Assembly (NCBI GenBank): GCA_964607915.1
Contig: CAZSMU010000008.1
Coordinates: 1 to 54,556 of the forward strand
Direction: 5' to 3'
Length of the DNA: 54,556 nt
DNA from: JADJPL01 sp964607915
GTDB lineage: Bacteria; Bacteroidota; Bacteroidia; Chitinophagales; Saprospiraceae
Below are positions 16,629 to 26,900 of the stretch, one piece after another (position 1 is the stretch's first letter; each line of letters begins with the position of its first letter). The position numbers and the translations under genes are program-made. Below the pieces are notes generated by a model that did no database searches, was not told the DNA's origin, and was given only the letters and a program-made list of their open reading frames with translations.

Positions 16629-18566
16629 TTAACGGAACAGGCGGACGAACTCCGTGCGCCGGTTGCGCTGTCGGTTTTCAGCCGAATCATTAGGGGCGAT
16701 GGGCATAGATTCTCCAAAACCGCGGTAGGTCAGGCGCGATGTATCCACCCCTTGCGCAGCGAGGTAGTCGCGCACCGCTTTGGCCCTTTGTTCGGAGAGG
16801 ACCTGGTTATCCTTTTCCTCCCCTATGTCATCCGTGTGGCCGTTGATTTGTATGCGCATATCGGGGTTCTCGCGGAGCAGGCGGAGCAGGCGCTGGAGTT
16901 CTTCAACAGAAGCAGGCAACAACTCGGCACTACCCGAGGCAAAAAAGACGTTGCGCAAGGCGACAGGGGCGGAAGCTGTATCGACAGGCATGGTGGTTCT
17001 GGCCCGCAGAGGCTGGAGGTCAGCCGTAAGGACGTAAGCACGCAGGCTGTCGGAGGTATTCGACAAATCGAAATTTTCAGAAAAAAACACATAGCCCTTG
17101 CGCTGTACGTGCAGCGCGTAGGTTTTACCGATGGGCAGGCATACCAGGAAAGTCCCGTCTTCGGCGCTTTGGGTGCGCATCAGTACGGTCTCGCGCCCCG
17201 GGATTTGTATTTCCACATCGGCCTGCAAAGGCTGCCGGGTCAAGGCGTCGCGCACGATACCTTTGGCGTAGGTTACCGGCAAAGGCCGCGCCTCCGGATA
17301 GAGGTCGAAGGTGTAGATATCGGTACGAGGGAAGCCAGAGATACCCACCGCCCCTTCTTCTTTCGTGTAAAAAGCCCGCTCCCCATCTGTACTTACGACG
17401 ATAGCCCCTTCGTGGACGGGTGTATTGATGGGATAGCCCAGGTTGACCGGTTGCTGCCATTGCCCGAGGGAATCCCGGCGGGAAAGGTAGAGGTCAAAGC
17501 TGCCCAAACCAGGGTGCCCCTTCGACATAAAATACAGCGTTTGTCCGTCGGGGTGTAAGAAAGGTGCCTGGTCATCTTCAGGCGTATTGATGAGAGAGCC
17601 CAGGTTTTGCGGGGCGCCCCAGCGGCCGTTGGGCTGTCGGATGCTCTGCCAGAGGTCGTTTTTGCCATAGCCCCCAGGCCGGGTAGAGGTGAACAAGAGG
17701 ATATTCCCATCGGCGGAAAGGGAGGGTTGCGTCTCGTACCCATCCGTATTGACTGGAGCGCCTATATTGAGGGGCATTGTCCAGGCACTACCTTCCCGCT
17801 GGGAAATGTACAAGTCGCAACTGCCCATGCCATCCGGATAATTACAAGCAGTAAACACGAGCACACGCCCATTGGCCGACAAGCAGTGGGCACCCTCGTT
17901 TATGCGGGTATTGAGTTCGGTAAGCGGTTGGGCAGCCTGCCACCCCTCCTCTGACCAGGTACTGGTATAAAAATCCTCCTGCCCGTTGACTACTCGAGTG
18001 AAGACCAGTAAGGACCCATCGGCGCTGAGGGAAGGAAGGTACTCCGGCAGTTCGGAGTTGATAGCGGGGCCGAGGGTACGAGGTTGGAAAGGCACAGGGT
18101 TGCGCATAGCCGCGGCCGCGAAGCGCGACTGTTTTAAAAGGGCTTCGGCTGCCTGGACCTGCCGTTCACTTTTTTGATCGAAGGACAGGAATTTTTCCAG
18201 CATAGGCACCGCTTCCTCAAAGCGCGAGAGCTTCGCACAAGCCTGGGCCGCCTGGTACCACAGAATTGGTTTCCACGAAGGATATTGCCCCAACACCCGC
18301 TGGTAACCGGCGAGCGCTTCGGCGATACGCCCTTGGTCGTAGTGGATATAAGCCAGCTGGACGCGGGCCTCGGGATAATCCGGTACGGCCGAAAGCACGG
18401 AGGTAAGGATTTTAGCTGCTTTTTCGAGATCGCCCGTTTTGATGGCAGCTCTTGCTTTTTCATACCCTTTGATGGCCCGAGGTGGTACGGGGGAGGACTT
18501 CTCCTGGGCCTGAGCAGGAAAAAACAGCAACAGGCACGGGAAAAAGAGAAAGCAAAATCTATACAT
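16629..18566 (-). CDS. PorE-like OmpA-family protein (TPR / PD40 propeller / CRD / OmpA)
   Basis: A 645 aa envelope protein. It has a signal peptide (1-21), TPR repeats (about 33-150), a PD40/WD40-like beta-propeller with four or five LSADGxxLxFTS motifs (180-425), a carboxypeptidase-regulatory-like domain (432-510) and an OmpA peptidoglycan-binding domain (535-645, INGHTDDIGEEKDNQVLSEQ then RAKAV). This domain order matches PorE, which links the type IX secretion machinery to peptidoglycan, but Bacteroidota carry several paralogues, so T9SS involvement is uncertain. The start was moved to 18566, where the signal peptide begins. It lies 31 nt after the TPR gene. Confidence 0.85.
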   Translation of the reverse strand: MYRFCFLFFPCLLLFFPAQAQEKSSPVPPRAIKGYEKARAAIKTGDLEKAAKILTSVLSAVPDYPEARVQLAYIHYDQGRIAEALAGYQRVLGQYPSWKPILWYQAAQACAKLSRFEEAVPMLEKFLSFDQKSERQVQAAEALLKQSRFAAAAMRNPVPFQPRTLGPAINSELPEYLPSLSADGSLLVFTRVVNGQEDFYTSTWSEEGWQAAQPLTELNTRINEGAHCLSANGRVLVFTACNYPDGMGSCDLYISQREGSAWTMPLNIGAPVNTDGYETQPSLSADGNILLFTSTRPGGYGKNDLWQSIRQPNGRWGAPQNLGSLINTPEDDQAPFLHPDGQTLYFMSKGHPGLGSFDLYLSRRDSLGQWQQPVNLGYPINTPVHEGAIVVSTDGERAFYTKEEGAVGISGFPRTDIYTFDLYPEARPLPVTYAKGIVRDALTRQPLQADVEIQIPGRETVLMRTQSAEDGTFLVCLPIGKTYALHVQRKGYVFFSENFDLSNTSDSLRAYVLTADLQPLRARTTMPVDTASAPVALRNVFFASGSAELLPASVEELQRLLRLLRENPDMRIQINGHTDDIGEEKDNQVLSEQRAKAVRDYLAAQGVDTSRLTYRGFGESMPIAPNDSAENRQRNRRTEFVRLFR

Positions 18567-18597
18567 GGGGAGGGAAGTTGATGGCAGAGAGGAAACC

Positions 18598-19614
18598 CTA
18601 TGCGTTGATTTCCAACAGGCGGGCAGCGTGTGCGTTGCCCTGCTCGGCAGCGGCGTACAAGTCCCTGGAGTAGCCTTCCTGGCCCGCTTTTTGCAGCGCG
18701 ACGCCCCGGAAGTACAACTGATCGGCCATGGATACATTGTCCTTGACAGAGTCCAGTTCCATAGAGCGATTGAATGCATCTACCGCCTCCGTATAGCGGG
18801 AGAGGGCGAGCAGGGTACGCCCATAATTATGCCACACCCTCCGAAGCCATGGGCCGTTGGGATCCTCCGCCTTGAATACGCGCTTTGTGAAATCGCGCAG
18901 TTCTTTTTCAGCCTGTGCGTATTCTTCCCGCTCCAGATGGATTTCCCCTTTCAAACGACGTGCTTTCCAGTAGATAGGTTGGTGCGGGATAGAGGTCTTA
19001 AGAGCCATTTCCACATCGGAAAGAGCGGCGGGGAGGCCTCCCGTGGCCATGCGTACCAAGGCCCTGCCCACGTAAGCCTCCGGATTATTGGGGTTGATAT
19101 CAATGCTCTTGCTGAAGTCGTAGATAGCGTCCTCGTAGTTGTTCAGCATGAAATTGACATAGCCCCGGCGCTCATACGCCAACGCATGGCGCTCGAACTT
19201 CTCGATGGCCTGGTTGAGGGCTTCTTTTGCTTCACCCCGTTTGCCTTTTGAAATCAGTTCGCGCCCAAGAAGGAACGATTGAACCGCCGACTTTTCGCAG
19301 CGGGGCTCAATCACAACATGTTCAAGCATCGCACCATTGTCCAGCTTCCACAAACTCACACTTCCCGCCATGGCAAATTGTACGATGGATTCCAACAGGT
19401 TGATTGTGTTGCGCCAGGTTTTTTCAACAGCATGCACCGTCATGCGCGGGATACTCAGGAATGTCGAATCGCCTGTCCAAAGCTCCTCCGGCCTCAGAAA
19501 GATATCATTCTTATAATAGGTTTCCAGACGTTGCTGATAGGACTGTACCATACGCTCGAAACTACGAGCATTCCCAAACTCCAAGTGGCCGGACGCGATA
19601 ACCTTGTAACTCAT
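18598..19614 (-). CDS. Cytoplasmic TPR protein
   Basis: A 338 aa protein without a signal peptide. Residues 1-115 form an unrecognised N-terminal domain (starting MSYKVIASGHLEFGN). Residues 120-335 hold about five TPR-like motifs, including AYERRGYVNFMLNNYEDAIY with DFSKSIDINPNN, and AYVGRALVRMATGGLPAALS. It is probably a scaffold. It is co-transcribed with the downstream PorE-like gene. The start was set at 19614; the longer frame to 19833 is non-conserved in character and lacks a plausible leader. I cannot name a function. Confidence 0.75.
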   Translation of the reverse strand: MSYKVIASGHLEFGNARSFERMVQSYQQRLETYYKNDIFLRPEELWTGDSTFLSIPRMTVHAVEKTWRNTINLLESIVQFAMAGSVSLWKLDNGAMLEHVVIEPRCEKSAVQSFLLGRELISKGKRGEAKEALNQAIEKFERHALAYERRGYVNFMLNNYEDAIYDFSKSIDINPNNPEAYVGRALVRMATGGLPAALSDVEMALKTSIPHQPIYWKARRLKGEIHLEREEYAQAEKELRDFTKRVFKAEDPNGPWLRRVWHNYGRTLLALSRYTEAVDAFNRSMELDSVKDNVSMADQLYFRGVALQKAGQEGYSRDLYAAAEQGNAHAARLLEINA

Positions 19615-19933
19615 CGTGCAATTTGTTGATAATATGTGTAGATAATACCTCTTTCTCCTTTCCTCGTTTTGGGAACAAGCATCAGACAGACCCACAGGAA
19701 GAACATATCCACCCTGGGACGGTTGCATGGGACGATAACATGAAAGCGATATGTTCGGGAAATGCGGGATTTTAAAAACAACTACCCGCAAAAAAAGTTC
19801 AGAATATTTCCCGTTTTTATGCCTGTCCGGCATACCATTGCCACAGAATACAAGTAAGAAGATTTATAACTGTAACAAGGCAAATACAAATCTACGCACT
19901 TGATGTTTATTTGTCAAGCCTTGAATTACAAAG

Positions 19934-19988
19934 TATTCCACATTTTTTCCACAAAATAGGAAAATGATTGTGGAAAACTTGTGGAAAT
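19934..19988. promoter_or_regulatory. Cluster of four DnaA-box-like 9-mers in a 502-nt gap
   Basis: The gap 19615-20116 holds no gene. It is AT-rich and contains TATTCCACA (19934), TTTTCCACA (19945), TGTGGAAAA (19969) and TGTGGAAAT (19980): two forward and two reverse copies arranged symmetrically. Each differs by one or two bases from TTATCCACA. It may be DnaA sites or an operator for the TonB-receptor gene downstream. Neighbouring genes do not look like an origin region. Confidence 0.4.
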
Positions 19989-20103
19989 CTGGGAACACTC
20001 TGTTAGGAACTACTTTTTAAACGGCGGGGGCAAAAATTACATGTGTATGAAATGTCCTGCGAACCAAATAATTGCTAATTTGTTGGATTAAAATTCTCTA
20101 CAC

Positions 20104-20119
20104 AAAATTTGCCTTTATG
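20104..20119 (+). promoter_or_regulatory. AAATTTG-NNTTTATG leader motif
   Basis: AAAATTTGCCTTTATG includes the start codon of the TonB receptor. The SusC-like gene at 49813 has TAAATTTGTTTTTATG in the same register (13 of 16 identical). It resembles a -7 box (TAnnTTTG) placed directly before the ATG, which would give an almost leaderless mRNA, or it may be an AT-rich translation enhancer. Confidence 0.4.
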
Positions 20120-22909
20120 AAGAACTTGAACACGCTATTATTATTTGCCTTTCTACTCTTTGGTGCCTCGCTTTACGGCCAGCGCACCATTAAGGGTACG
20201 GTCACCGCTGAATCCAACGGAGAAGCGCTGATCGGTGCTGCTGTACAGGTACGGGGCACCTCTACGGGTACTACTACCGATGAAAACGGTACCTACAGTA
20301 TCAGCGTACCCGCCGGTCAGGTGACGCTGGTCTTCAGCTATGTCGGCTATCTGTCAAAAGAAGTTGCGCTCGGTGAGCAGACTACCGTTGACGTTCAGCT
20401 CGAGGAAGGAATCGAGCTCGACAATGTGGTAGTAGTCGGTTCGCGCAACCAGACCCGGACCAAAATCGAAACCCCTGTGCCTATTGATGTCATCCCCCTC
20501 GGACAGGTAGTCAACGACGTAGGCCAGGTTGATCTGAACCAAATCCTCACCTTTATAGCGCCTTCCTTCCAGTCGGCCCGCCAGGCTATCGCCGACGGAA
20601 CCGACCACGTGGACCCTGCGCAACTGCGCGGCCTGGGCCCTGACCAGGTACTCGTACTGATAAATGGCAAGCGCCGCCACCAGTCGGCCCTGGTCAACGT
20701 CAACGGTACCGTGAACCGCGGTACGGTGGGTACCGACCTCAACGCCATACCGGCAAACGCCATCGAACGCATCGAAATCCTGCGCGACGGTGCTGCGGCA
20801 CAATACGGCTCCGATGCCATCGCCGGTGTCATCAACATCGTACTCAAGCAGCAGACAGGCGTACTGACCGGCAACCTATCCGCAGGCCAGCATATGACTT
20901 CCTACGACCGCGATTACGTAGTCAGCGGAGGTAAGGCCGACAAAGTATCCGTCACCGACGGCCAAACGATTCAAGGCGCGCTCAACTACGGCTTGAAAAT
21001 AGGTAAAAAAGGTTATCTCAACCTGACCGGGGAATATACCTCCCGCGGGGAAACAAACCGGGGCGGCACTTATACCGGCCAAGTCTTCCCGAGCGTGGGT
21101 ACCGCAGTAAAAGACGACTCCATCATGGCCGCCCGCGGCCTCGACCGCAACGACTTCGACATGCGCATCGGCAACTCCCGCGTCAAAGGCGGTGGGGTCG
21201 TATATAACTTCTCCGCCCCCCTCAGCAATACACTCGACTTTTATGCCTTCGGCGGCTACAACAGCAAACAGGGCAACGCAGCGGGCTTCTACCGCTACCC
21301 CAGCGGCGTTCCGGCTTCCGTGCGCAGCGCCGTGTTCAGCGTCTATCCCAATGGCTTCCTTCCCCAAATTAACTCCGACGTGACCGACCTATCCACAGCG
21401 CTCGGCGTAAAGGGCAAGCTCGGGCAGTGGAATTTCGACCTGAGCAATACCATCGGCCAAAACGTGTTCGATTTCAGAATCACCAATTCCGTCAACTATA
21501 CCCAGGCCCTGGTTTCCCAAAACTGGCAGCGCGAATTCGACGCAGGGGGCCTGAAGTTCCTGCAAAATACCGTGAACGCCGACTTCGCCCGTAACCTCGA
21601 CGTGCTCGCCGGCCTCAACGTCGCCTTCGGCGGTGAATTCCGCGTGGACCAGTTCAGCATCCGCGCCGGGGAAGAAGCCTCCTATCGCAACTACAATACC
21701 GCCGCCGGGATCGCCGCAGGCTCCCAGGTGTTCGCCGGCTTCCTGCCCTCCAATGAAGGCAACAACAGCCGCAACAACGTAGGCCTCTACGTGGACCTGG
21801 AACAGGACTTCTCCAAAAACTTCCTCGTCACCGGTGCCCTGCGCTTCGAAAATTACTCCGACTTCGGCAGCACCCTGAATTACAAACTGGCCACCCGCTA
21901 CAAGTTCAGCGACGCTATCTCGCTGCGCGCCTCCACCAGCACCGGCTTCCGCGCACCTTCCCAGCAGCAGAAATTCTACGCCAAAACGAATACCCTCTTC
22001 GTGAGCACGCCCTCAGGCCTGCAGGCCGTGGAAAGCGGTACCTTCACCAACGAAAGTGCCCCCGCTAAAATCCTGGGCATCCCCGAATTAAAGCAGGAAA
22101 CTTCCACCAGCTACACCATCGGCGCTACCGCACGTATCGGCGGCAACTTCGAACTGACCGTGGACGCGTACCAAATCGGCATCAAAGACCGCATCGTCCT
22201 CACCAACAACTTCTCCGACGGAGGCAATGCAGCACTCAGAGCCCAGTTGCAGGCGGCCAATGCCACTACGGCTAACTTCTTCTCCAACGCCATCGATACG
22301 CGCGCCCGCGGCCTGGAAGCCGTGCTGAACTACACCCTGAACGTAGGGGAGAGCCAGGAGTTCCGCTTTACCCTGGCCGGTACCTTTATCGACAACGAAG
22401 TCATCAAAGATGACAACGGAAAGGCTATCATCAAAGCCTCCCCCATCCTGATTCAGACCAACCAAATCGGCAACTACTTCAACCGCGAAGACCAAAGCCG
22501 CATCGAAGTGGCCAACCCGCAAAATAAGGTCAGCGCCATGGTGAACTACCGCAACGGCAAATTCTCTGCCATGATACGCGCCGTAAACTTCGGGAAAGTA
22601 GTCTTCCTGGATCCGACCATCAACCCCAATGCACCGGATACCTGGCCTGTAAACGCACTCACCGGCAAGCGCGAGACCCTGGACCAGACCTTCAACCCCC
22701 ACACGATCGTGGACCTCACCCTGAGCTATGAGATCCTCAAAGGAACGGTCTTCACCGTGGGCGGCAACAATATCTTCGATACCTACCAGGATCGCCACGT
22801 CCACTCCAATAACTTCAGCCTGGGCCGCTTCGTGTATTCCCGCAGGGTACAACAGTTCGGCTTCAATGGCGCATACTTCTTCACAAGGCTGCGCTTTACG
22901 CTGAAATAA
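20117..22909 (+). CDS. TonB-dependent outer-membrane receptor
   Basis: A 930 aa protein with a signal peptide (ends near LYG-Q), a CarboxypepD_reg-like N-terminal domain (about 25-105, starting TIKGTVTAESNGEALIGAAV), a plug domain with LINGKRRHQSALVNVNGTVN and ERIEILRDGAAAQYGSDAIA (the family hallmark), and a beta-barrel ending in an aromatic-rich strand. It lacks an adjacent SusD partner, so it is not a standard PUL receptor; siderophore, vitamin or peptide uptake are possible. The start at 20117 is the ATG before the signal peptide; the frame to 20072 adds a non-signal leader. Confidence 0.93.
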   Translation: MKNLNTLLLFAFLLFGASLYGQRTIKGTVTAESNGEALIGAAVQVRGTSTGTTTDENGTYSISVPAGQVTLVFSYVGYLSKEVALGEQTTVDVQLEEGIELDNVVVVGSRNQTRTKIETPVPIDVIPLGQVVNDVGQVDLNQILTFIAPSFQSARQAIADGTDHVDPAQLRGLGPDQVLVLINGKRRHQSALVNVNGTVNRGTVGTDLNAIPANAIERIEILRDGAAAQYGSDAIAGVINIVLKQQTGVLTGNLSAGQHMTSYDRDYVVSGGKADKVSVTDGQTIQGALNYGLKIGKKGYLNLTGEYTSRGETNRGGTYTGQVFPSVGTAVKDDSIMAARGLDRNDFDMRIGNSRVKGGGVVYNFSAPLSNTLDFYAFGGYNSKQGNAAGFYRYPSGVPASVRSAVFSVYPNGFLPQINSDVTDLSTALGVKGKLGQWNFDLSNTIGQNVFDFRITNSVNYTQALVSQNWQREFDAGGLKFLQNTVNADFARNLDVLAGLNVAFGGEFRVDQFSIRAGEEASYRNYNTAAGIAAGSQVFAGFLPSNEGNNSRNNVGLYVDLEQDFSKNFLVTGALRFENYSDFGSTLNYKLATRYKFSDAISLRASTSTGFRAPSQQQKFYAKTNTLFVSTPSGLQAVESGTFTNESAPAKILGIPELKQETSTSYTIGATARIGGNFELTVDAYQIGIKDRIVLTNNFSDGGNAALRAQLQAANATTANFFSNAIDTRARGLEAVLNYTLNVGESQEFRFTLAGTFIDNEVIKDDNGKAIIKASPILIQTNQIGNYFNREDQSRIEVANPQNKVSAMVNYRNGKFSAMIRAVNFGKVVFLDPTINPNAPDTWPVNALTGKRETLDQTFNPHTIVDLTLSYEILKGTVFTVGGNNIFDTYQDRHVHSNNFSLGRFVYSRRVQQFGFNGAYFFTRLRFTLK

Positions 22910-22965
22910 CCAGGAGTATTCAAAAGTTCCTTTCTTCGCCTCCGGCAAGAAATGTTTCTTTAACG

Positions 22966-23059
22966 CGCATCGGGAATCCATTTTCGCAAAGCAAAAATGG
23001 ATTCCCGATGCGTGCTAAAATCGTATCAGAATTATTGCGAAGGCTTAGCGAGAAGCCTT
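22966..23059. terminator. Two hairpins after TonB receptor
   Basis: The first is a perfect 19-bp stem (22966-22984 with 22994-23012, CGCATCGGGAATCCATTTT) around a 9-nt loop. The second is AAGGCTT / AAGCCTT (23040-23046 with 23053-23059) followed by TCT. They lie between the TonB receptor and the convergent MBL gene, in a 210-nt gap with no ORF. The first lacks a T-run outside the stem, so it may be a processing or barrier element. Confidence 0.6.
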
Positions 23060-23119
23060 TCTACACACATTCCCCAAGAAAAATCAGACCTAGCGCACAG
23101 AGCCGGAAAACCCCCTGTT

Positions 23120-23761
23120 TCAAACCAGGAATGGATTAGAGGTCCGCTCGGCACCTATTGTCGTTTCCGGCCCATGCCCCGGATAGACGACCGTTGCGTC
23201 GGGTAGCGGAAGGAGGCGTGTGTGGATACTTTCTATCAAGGTATCGTAGTCCCCACCAGGAAGGTCGGTGCGACCTATACTGCCTTGAAAAAGCACATCC
23301 CCCGCCAGGAGGATTCCGTCGTCGGGCGCATAAAAGCAAAGGCTGGCCGGCGAATGGCCGGGAGCCAGGATGGCCTGCAAACGGGCATCCCCAAAAGAAA
23401 TCCAGTCGCCATCTTCAATGTACCGACCAGGAAGGGGCGACAAATCCGGATAGGGAATCCCGTACATAGCTGCCACTTGGGGGCCGCGCTCCAGCATACC
23501 CAACTCCCCAGTGTGTATTTCGAGTTCCAGTCCAAACCTTTCAGCGGCAAATCGGTTTCCCAGTATGTGGTCAATATGGCAGTGCGTGTTGATCAGACGC
23601 TCTGGGCGAAGCGATTTTTCCTCCATAAAACGCAGAAGTACCCCCTGCTCAGCGCTGTTCCAACAACCCGGATCAACAATGGCACAGACCCCGCTGTCAT
23701 CGTAGAGCAAGTATGTGTTCTCTTGGAAAGGGTTGAACGTAAAGCAGGCGACATGAATCAT
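23120..23761 (-). CDS. MBL-fold metallo-hydrolase (glyoxalase II-like)
   Basis: A 213 aa protein with the metallo-beta-lactamase fold. The metal motif is THCHIDH (59-65), followed by GHSPASLCFY, LLAGDVLFQGSIGRTDLPGG and a C-terminal VVYPGHGPET. These motifs are typical of YcbL/glyoxalase II-like thioester hydrolases that act on small cytosolic thioesters. The start was set at 23761 (MIHVACFTFNPFQENTYLLY); the 21 residues before it are unconserved in look. Single gene, convergent with the TonB receptor. Confidence 0.9.
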   Translation of the reverse strand: MIHVACFTFNPFQENTYLLYDDSGVCAIVDPGCWNSAEQGVLLRFMEEKSLRPERLINTHCHIDHILGNRFAAERFGLELEIHTGELGMLERGPQVAAMYGIPYPDLSPLPGRYIEDGDWISFGDARLQAILAPGHSPASLCFYAPDDGILLAGDVLFQGSIGRTDLPGGDYDTLIESIHTRLLPLPDATVVYPGHGPETTIGAERTSNPFLV

Positions 23762-23977
23762 AAACACTCTTTTTTGTGGTTGTACGGCCTCAAAAATCGG
23801 TGAATTATGGCAAAAACCATACACCGGCTGAAAAATATCCGTGCTAAATTCGGATGGTCTGCCATTTTTTTCGTAAATCGGCTATCTGCAATAGATTTGT
23901 TCCAGGAGGCTGCGTTTTTTCATTTCCCTCTGGAACAAGTCCAAGAGCATGGCAACAAGCGGCTTCAAAATCGGACT

Positions 23978-26900
23978 ATGTACAAACTCTCTTTCTTTGT
24001 CTTGGTTCTATCCCTCCCCCTCGCCGTCCTGGCGCAAGGCACCCAGGTGGAGTTTGGCAAAAACCGGGTGCAGTACCACCGCGACTTCGAAGACTGGCTA
24101 CAGTACGAAAGCGATAACTTTTATATCTACTGGTACGGGAAATCCCGCAATATAGGCCATACCGTCGCCCAACTGGCCGAGTATGACTTTTCCGAAATTC
24201 AAGGGCTGCTGGAGCACCGCATCAACGAGAAAGTGCAAATCATCGCCTATACCGATGTGACGGACTTCAAGCAGAGCAATATAGGATCGGAGGAGGCATT
24301 CACCAGCGTGGCAGGGCAGACCAAAATAGTAGGCAATACCATCTTTGTCTATTACGATGGCGACCACGCCCAACTTAGGCGGCAAATCCGGGAAGGCATA
24401 GCCTCCGTCTATCTGAACACCATGCTCTTCGGCGCCAATATCCAGGAAGTAGTGCAGAACGCCGTCATGCTCAACCTCCCGACCTGGTTCAAAGAAGGCC
24501 TCGTAGCCTATGCAGGCGAAGCCTGGAACACTACCCTCGACAATCAACTGCGCGAGGCTATGAACGCCCGCCGTTACCGCGGCTTCGCCCGCCTCGCAGA
24601 AGAAAACCCCCGCCTCGCCGGCCATGCCCTGTGGTACTACATCGCCGAAAATTTCGGGCGCACCACCGTATCCAATCTGCTTTACCTCACCCGCATCAAC
24701 CGAAGCGTAGAGAGTGGGTTCCTCTACGTCATGGGCGTCACCTACCCGACCGTTGTGGCCGGATGGGAATCGTATTTCAAAAAACGCTACCAGGAAGACC
24801 TGCGCGGACGGGAAACGCCCCAGGGCACTCCGCTGGAGATAAAAAACCCTAAACACTACCCCCTGACCCAACTGAAACTCCATCCCGACGGCCAGCGGGC
24901 AGCTTATGCGCTCAACAAACTGGGGCGCTTCCGCATCCAGGTATTCGACCTGCAGCAGAACCAGGCCAAAACTATTTTCAGGGGAGGGCAGCGAAACCCC
25001 CTCCAGGCCACCGACTATAATTACCCGCTCCTGGCATGGAACCCCAACCGCAGCGAACTGTCCTTCATCTATGAGTTCCGCGACGATCTGCGCATGGGAA
25101 CCTACAACCTCCGCACAGGCAAAACACAGTTCGACCTGCTGGACGAAACCTACCAGCGCGTCTTTTCCATGGACTTTACAGACCCCAATACCCTGCTTTT
25201 ATCCGGTACGACGAGCAGCCAAACCGACTTGTTCCTCTACCTGCCGCGCATCCGTCAAAGCCGTAAACTGACCAATGACCTATACGACGACCGCGACGCG
25301 GTATTCGTGAACCTGCGCGGCAAAAAGGGCATCCTCTTCGCGTCCAACCGCAAAGATAGCCTGCTCGCAGCCACCCCGCCCAGCAAAGACTCCACGCTGC
25401 CGGAAAATACCTTCGACCTGTTCTACCTGCCGCTGCAAGACAATGCCCGCGAGATGGTGCGCATCACGCGTACCCCCCTGGCCAACGAGCGCAGCCCGGC
25501 GGCTATAGATACGCTCTACTACACCTATCTGAGCGACCGCTCAGGCATATACAACCAGGAAAGCGGCTACCTGGAAGATTATATCCACCATTTTGACCGG
25601 AATATCGTGTTTAGCGACGGTACGGAAATCGTGCTGCGCGCCGACGCGCCAATGGATGAACTGGATACCGCCCGCATAGATACTTCCTGGACCGTACCAG
25701 TCATCCGGCAGAGGGCGGTCAACTTCGTGGAAACGAACTACAGCCGCAATACCATTCTCCTGCACACCGCACCAGACGCCCGACGGCAAATCGCACTCAT
25801 ACCGGAACAGAACACCTATACTGCCTACCCGGGACCCCTGCAAATGGACTCGCGGCAGCGCCCGCGGGATACGTATTTCCAGCACCTGCGCCGGCAATTT
25901 TCCAAATTGCCGGAGGATAGCCTCCGAATCCAGGAAGATGTAGCCCTGCCCGCATCGCCCGTACCAGCAGATTCTACCAGGAATCCCCTGGTAGAACGCG
26001 ATACCGTGCAAATCCCAGAAGGGTACTTGTTCCAGACCGCCTTCGGCCTGCCGCAACACAGCTCCCTCAAAACACTGGGTGATTCTGCAGCCGTCGTGAT
26101 CGAAGAAAATCGCCCGGAACCCCCGCCCCCCCTTTTCACAACGGCTTTTCCCACTTTTGACGCGGGGGCGATTTATGGTACACAGCGACCTTTACACCGC
26201 ATCAATACCACGCGAATCACCCCCTACCGGATATCTTTCCATACCGATCGCGTGACCACTCAAGTGGATAATACGCTCTTGTTTGAAGGGCTCGATAACC
26301 TCGCCGGCAACCCCAACGGGTTTTCACCCCCGCCGGCAGGGCTGCTGATGAAAGCCAATATCAAAGACCTGTTCGAGGATTACGAACTCGAAGCAGGGGT
26401 GCGGGTGCCGACCTCGTTCAACGGCGCGGAATACTTCGTCGTGTTTGATCAAAAAAAGAACCGCCTGGACCAGCGTTTCGCGTTTTACAACAAAAATCTG
26501 CGCAGTACCCAGCCCGTGCAGTTTACCGTCCCTAAACGCAGCGAGGCCAGTATCCTCCTGGGCCAGTACGGCCTGCGCTACCCCCTGGATATTTTTCAGA
26601 GCCTGCGCGCTACGGCGAGCCTGCGCCAGGACCGGCTCACACAACTCGCTACCGACCGCAACTCCCTCAATACGCGCCCCCAAACCCAGCAGCGCGTCGG
26701 ACTACGCCTGGAATATGTGTTCGACAATACCGTCGAGACCGCGCTGAACCTACGCGTCGGCGGCCGGATGCGACTTTTCGCAGAGGGCATGAAGAAGTTC
26801 AGCTTTTCCCAAAACGGGCAAAATGGATTCTCGCTGGACGATGGGTACCTGGGTGTGCTCGGCCTTGATGCGCGCTACTACCATCCGGTGTTGAAACACT

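Noticed and set aside
16619..16632. TAGACTGGTTTTAA after the coxE-like stop as a further element end
   Set aside because: Match limited to TAGACT; no continuation of the repeat.
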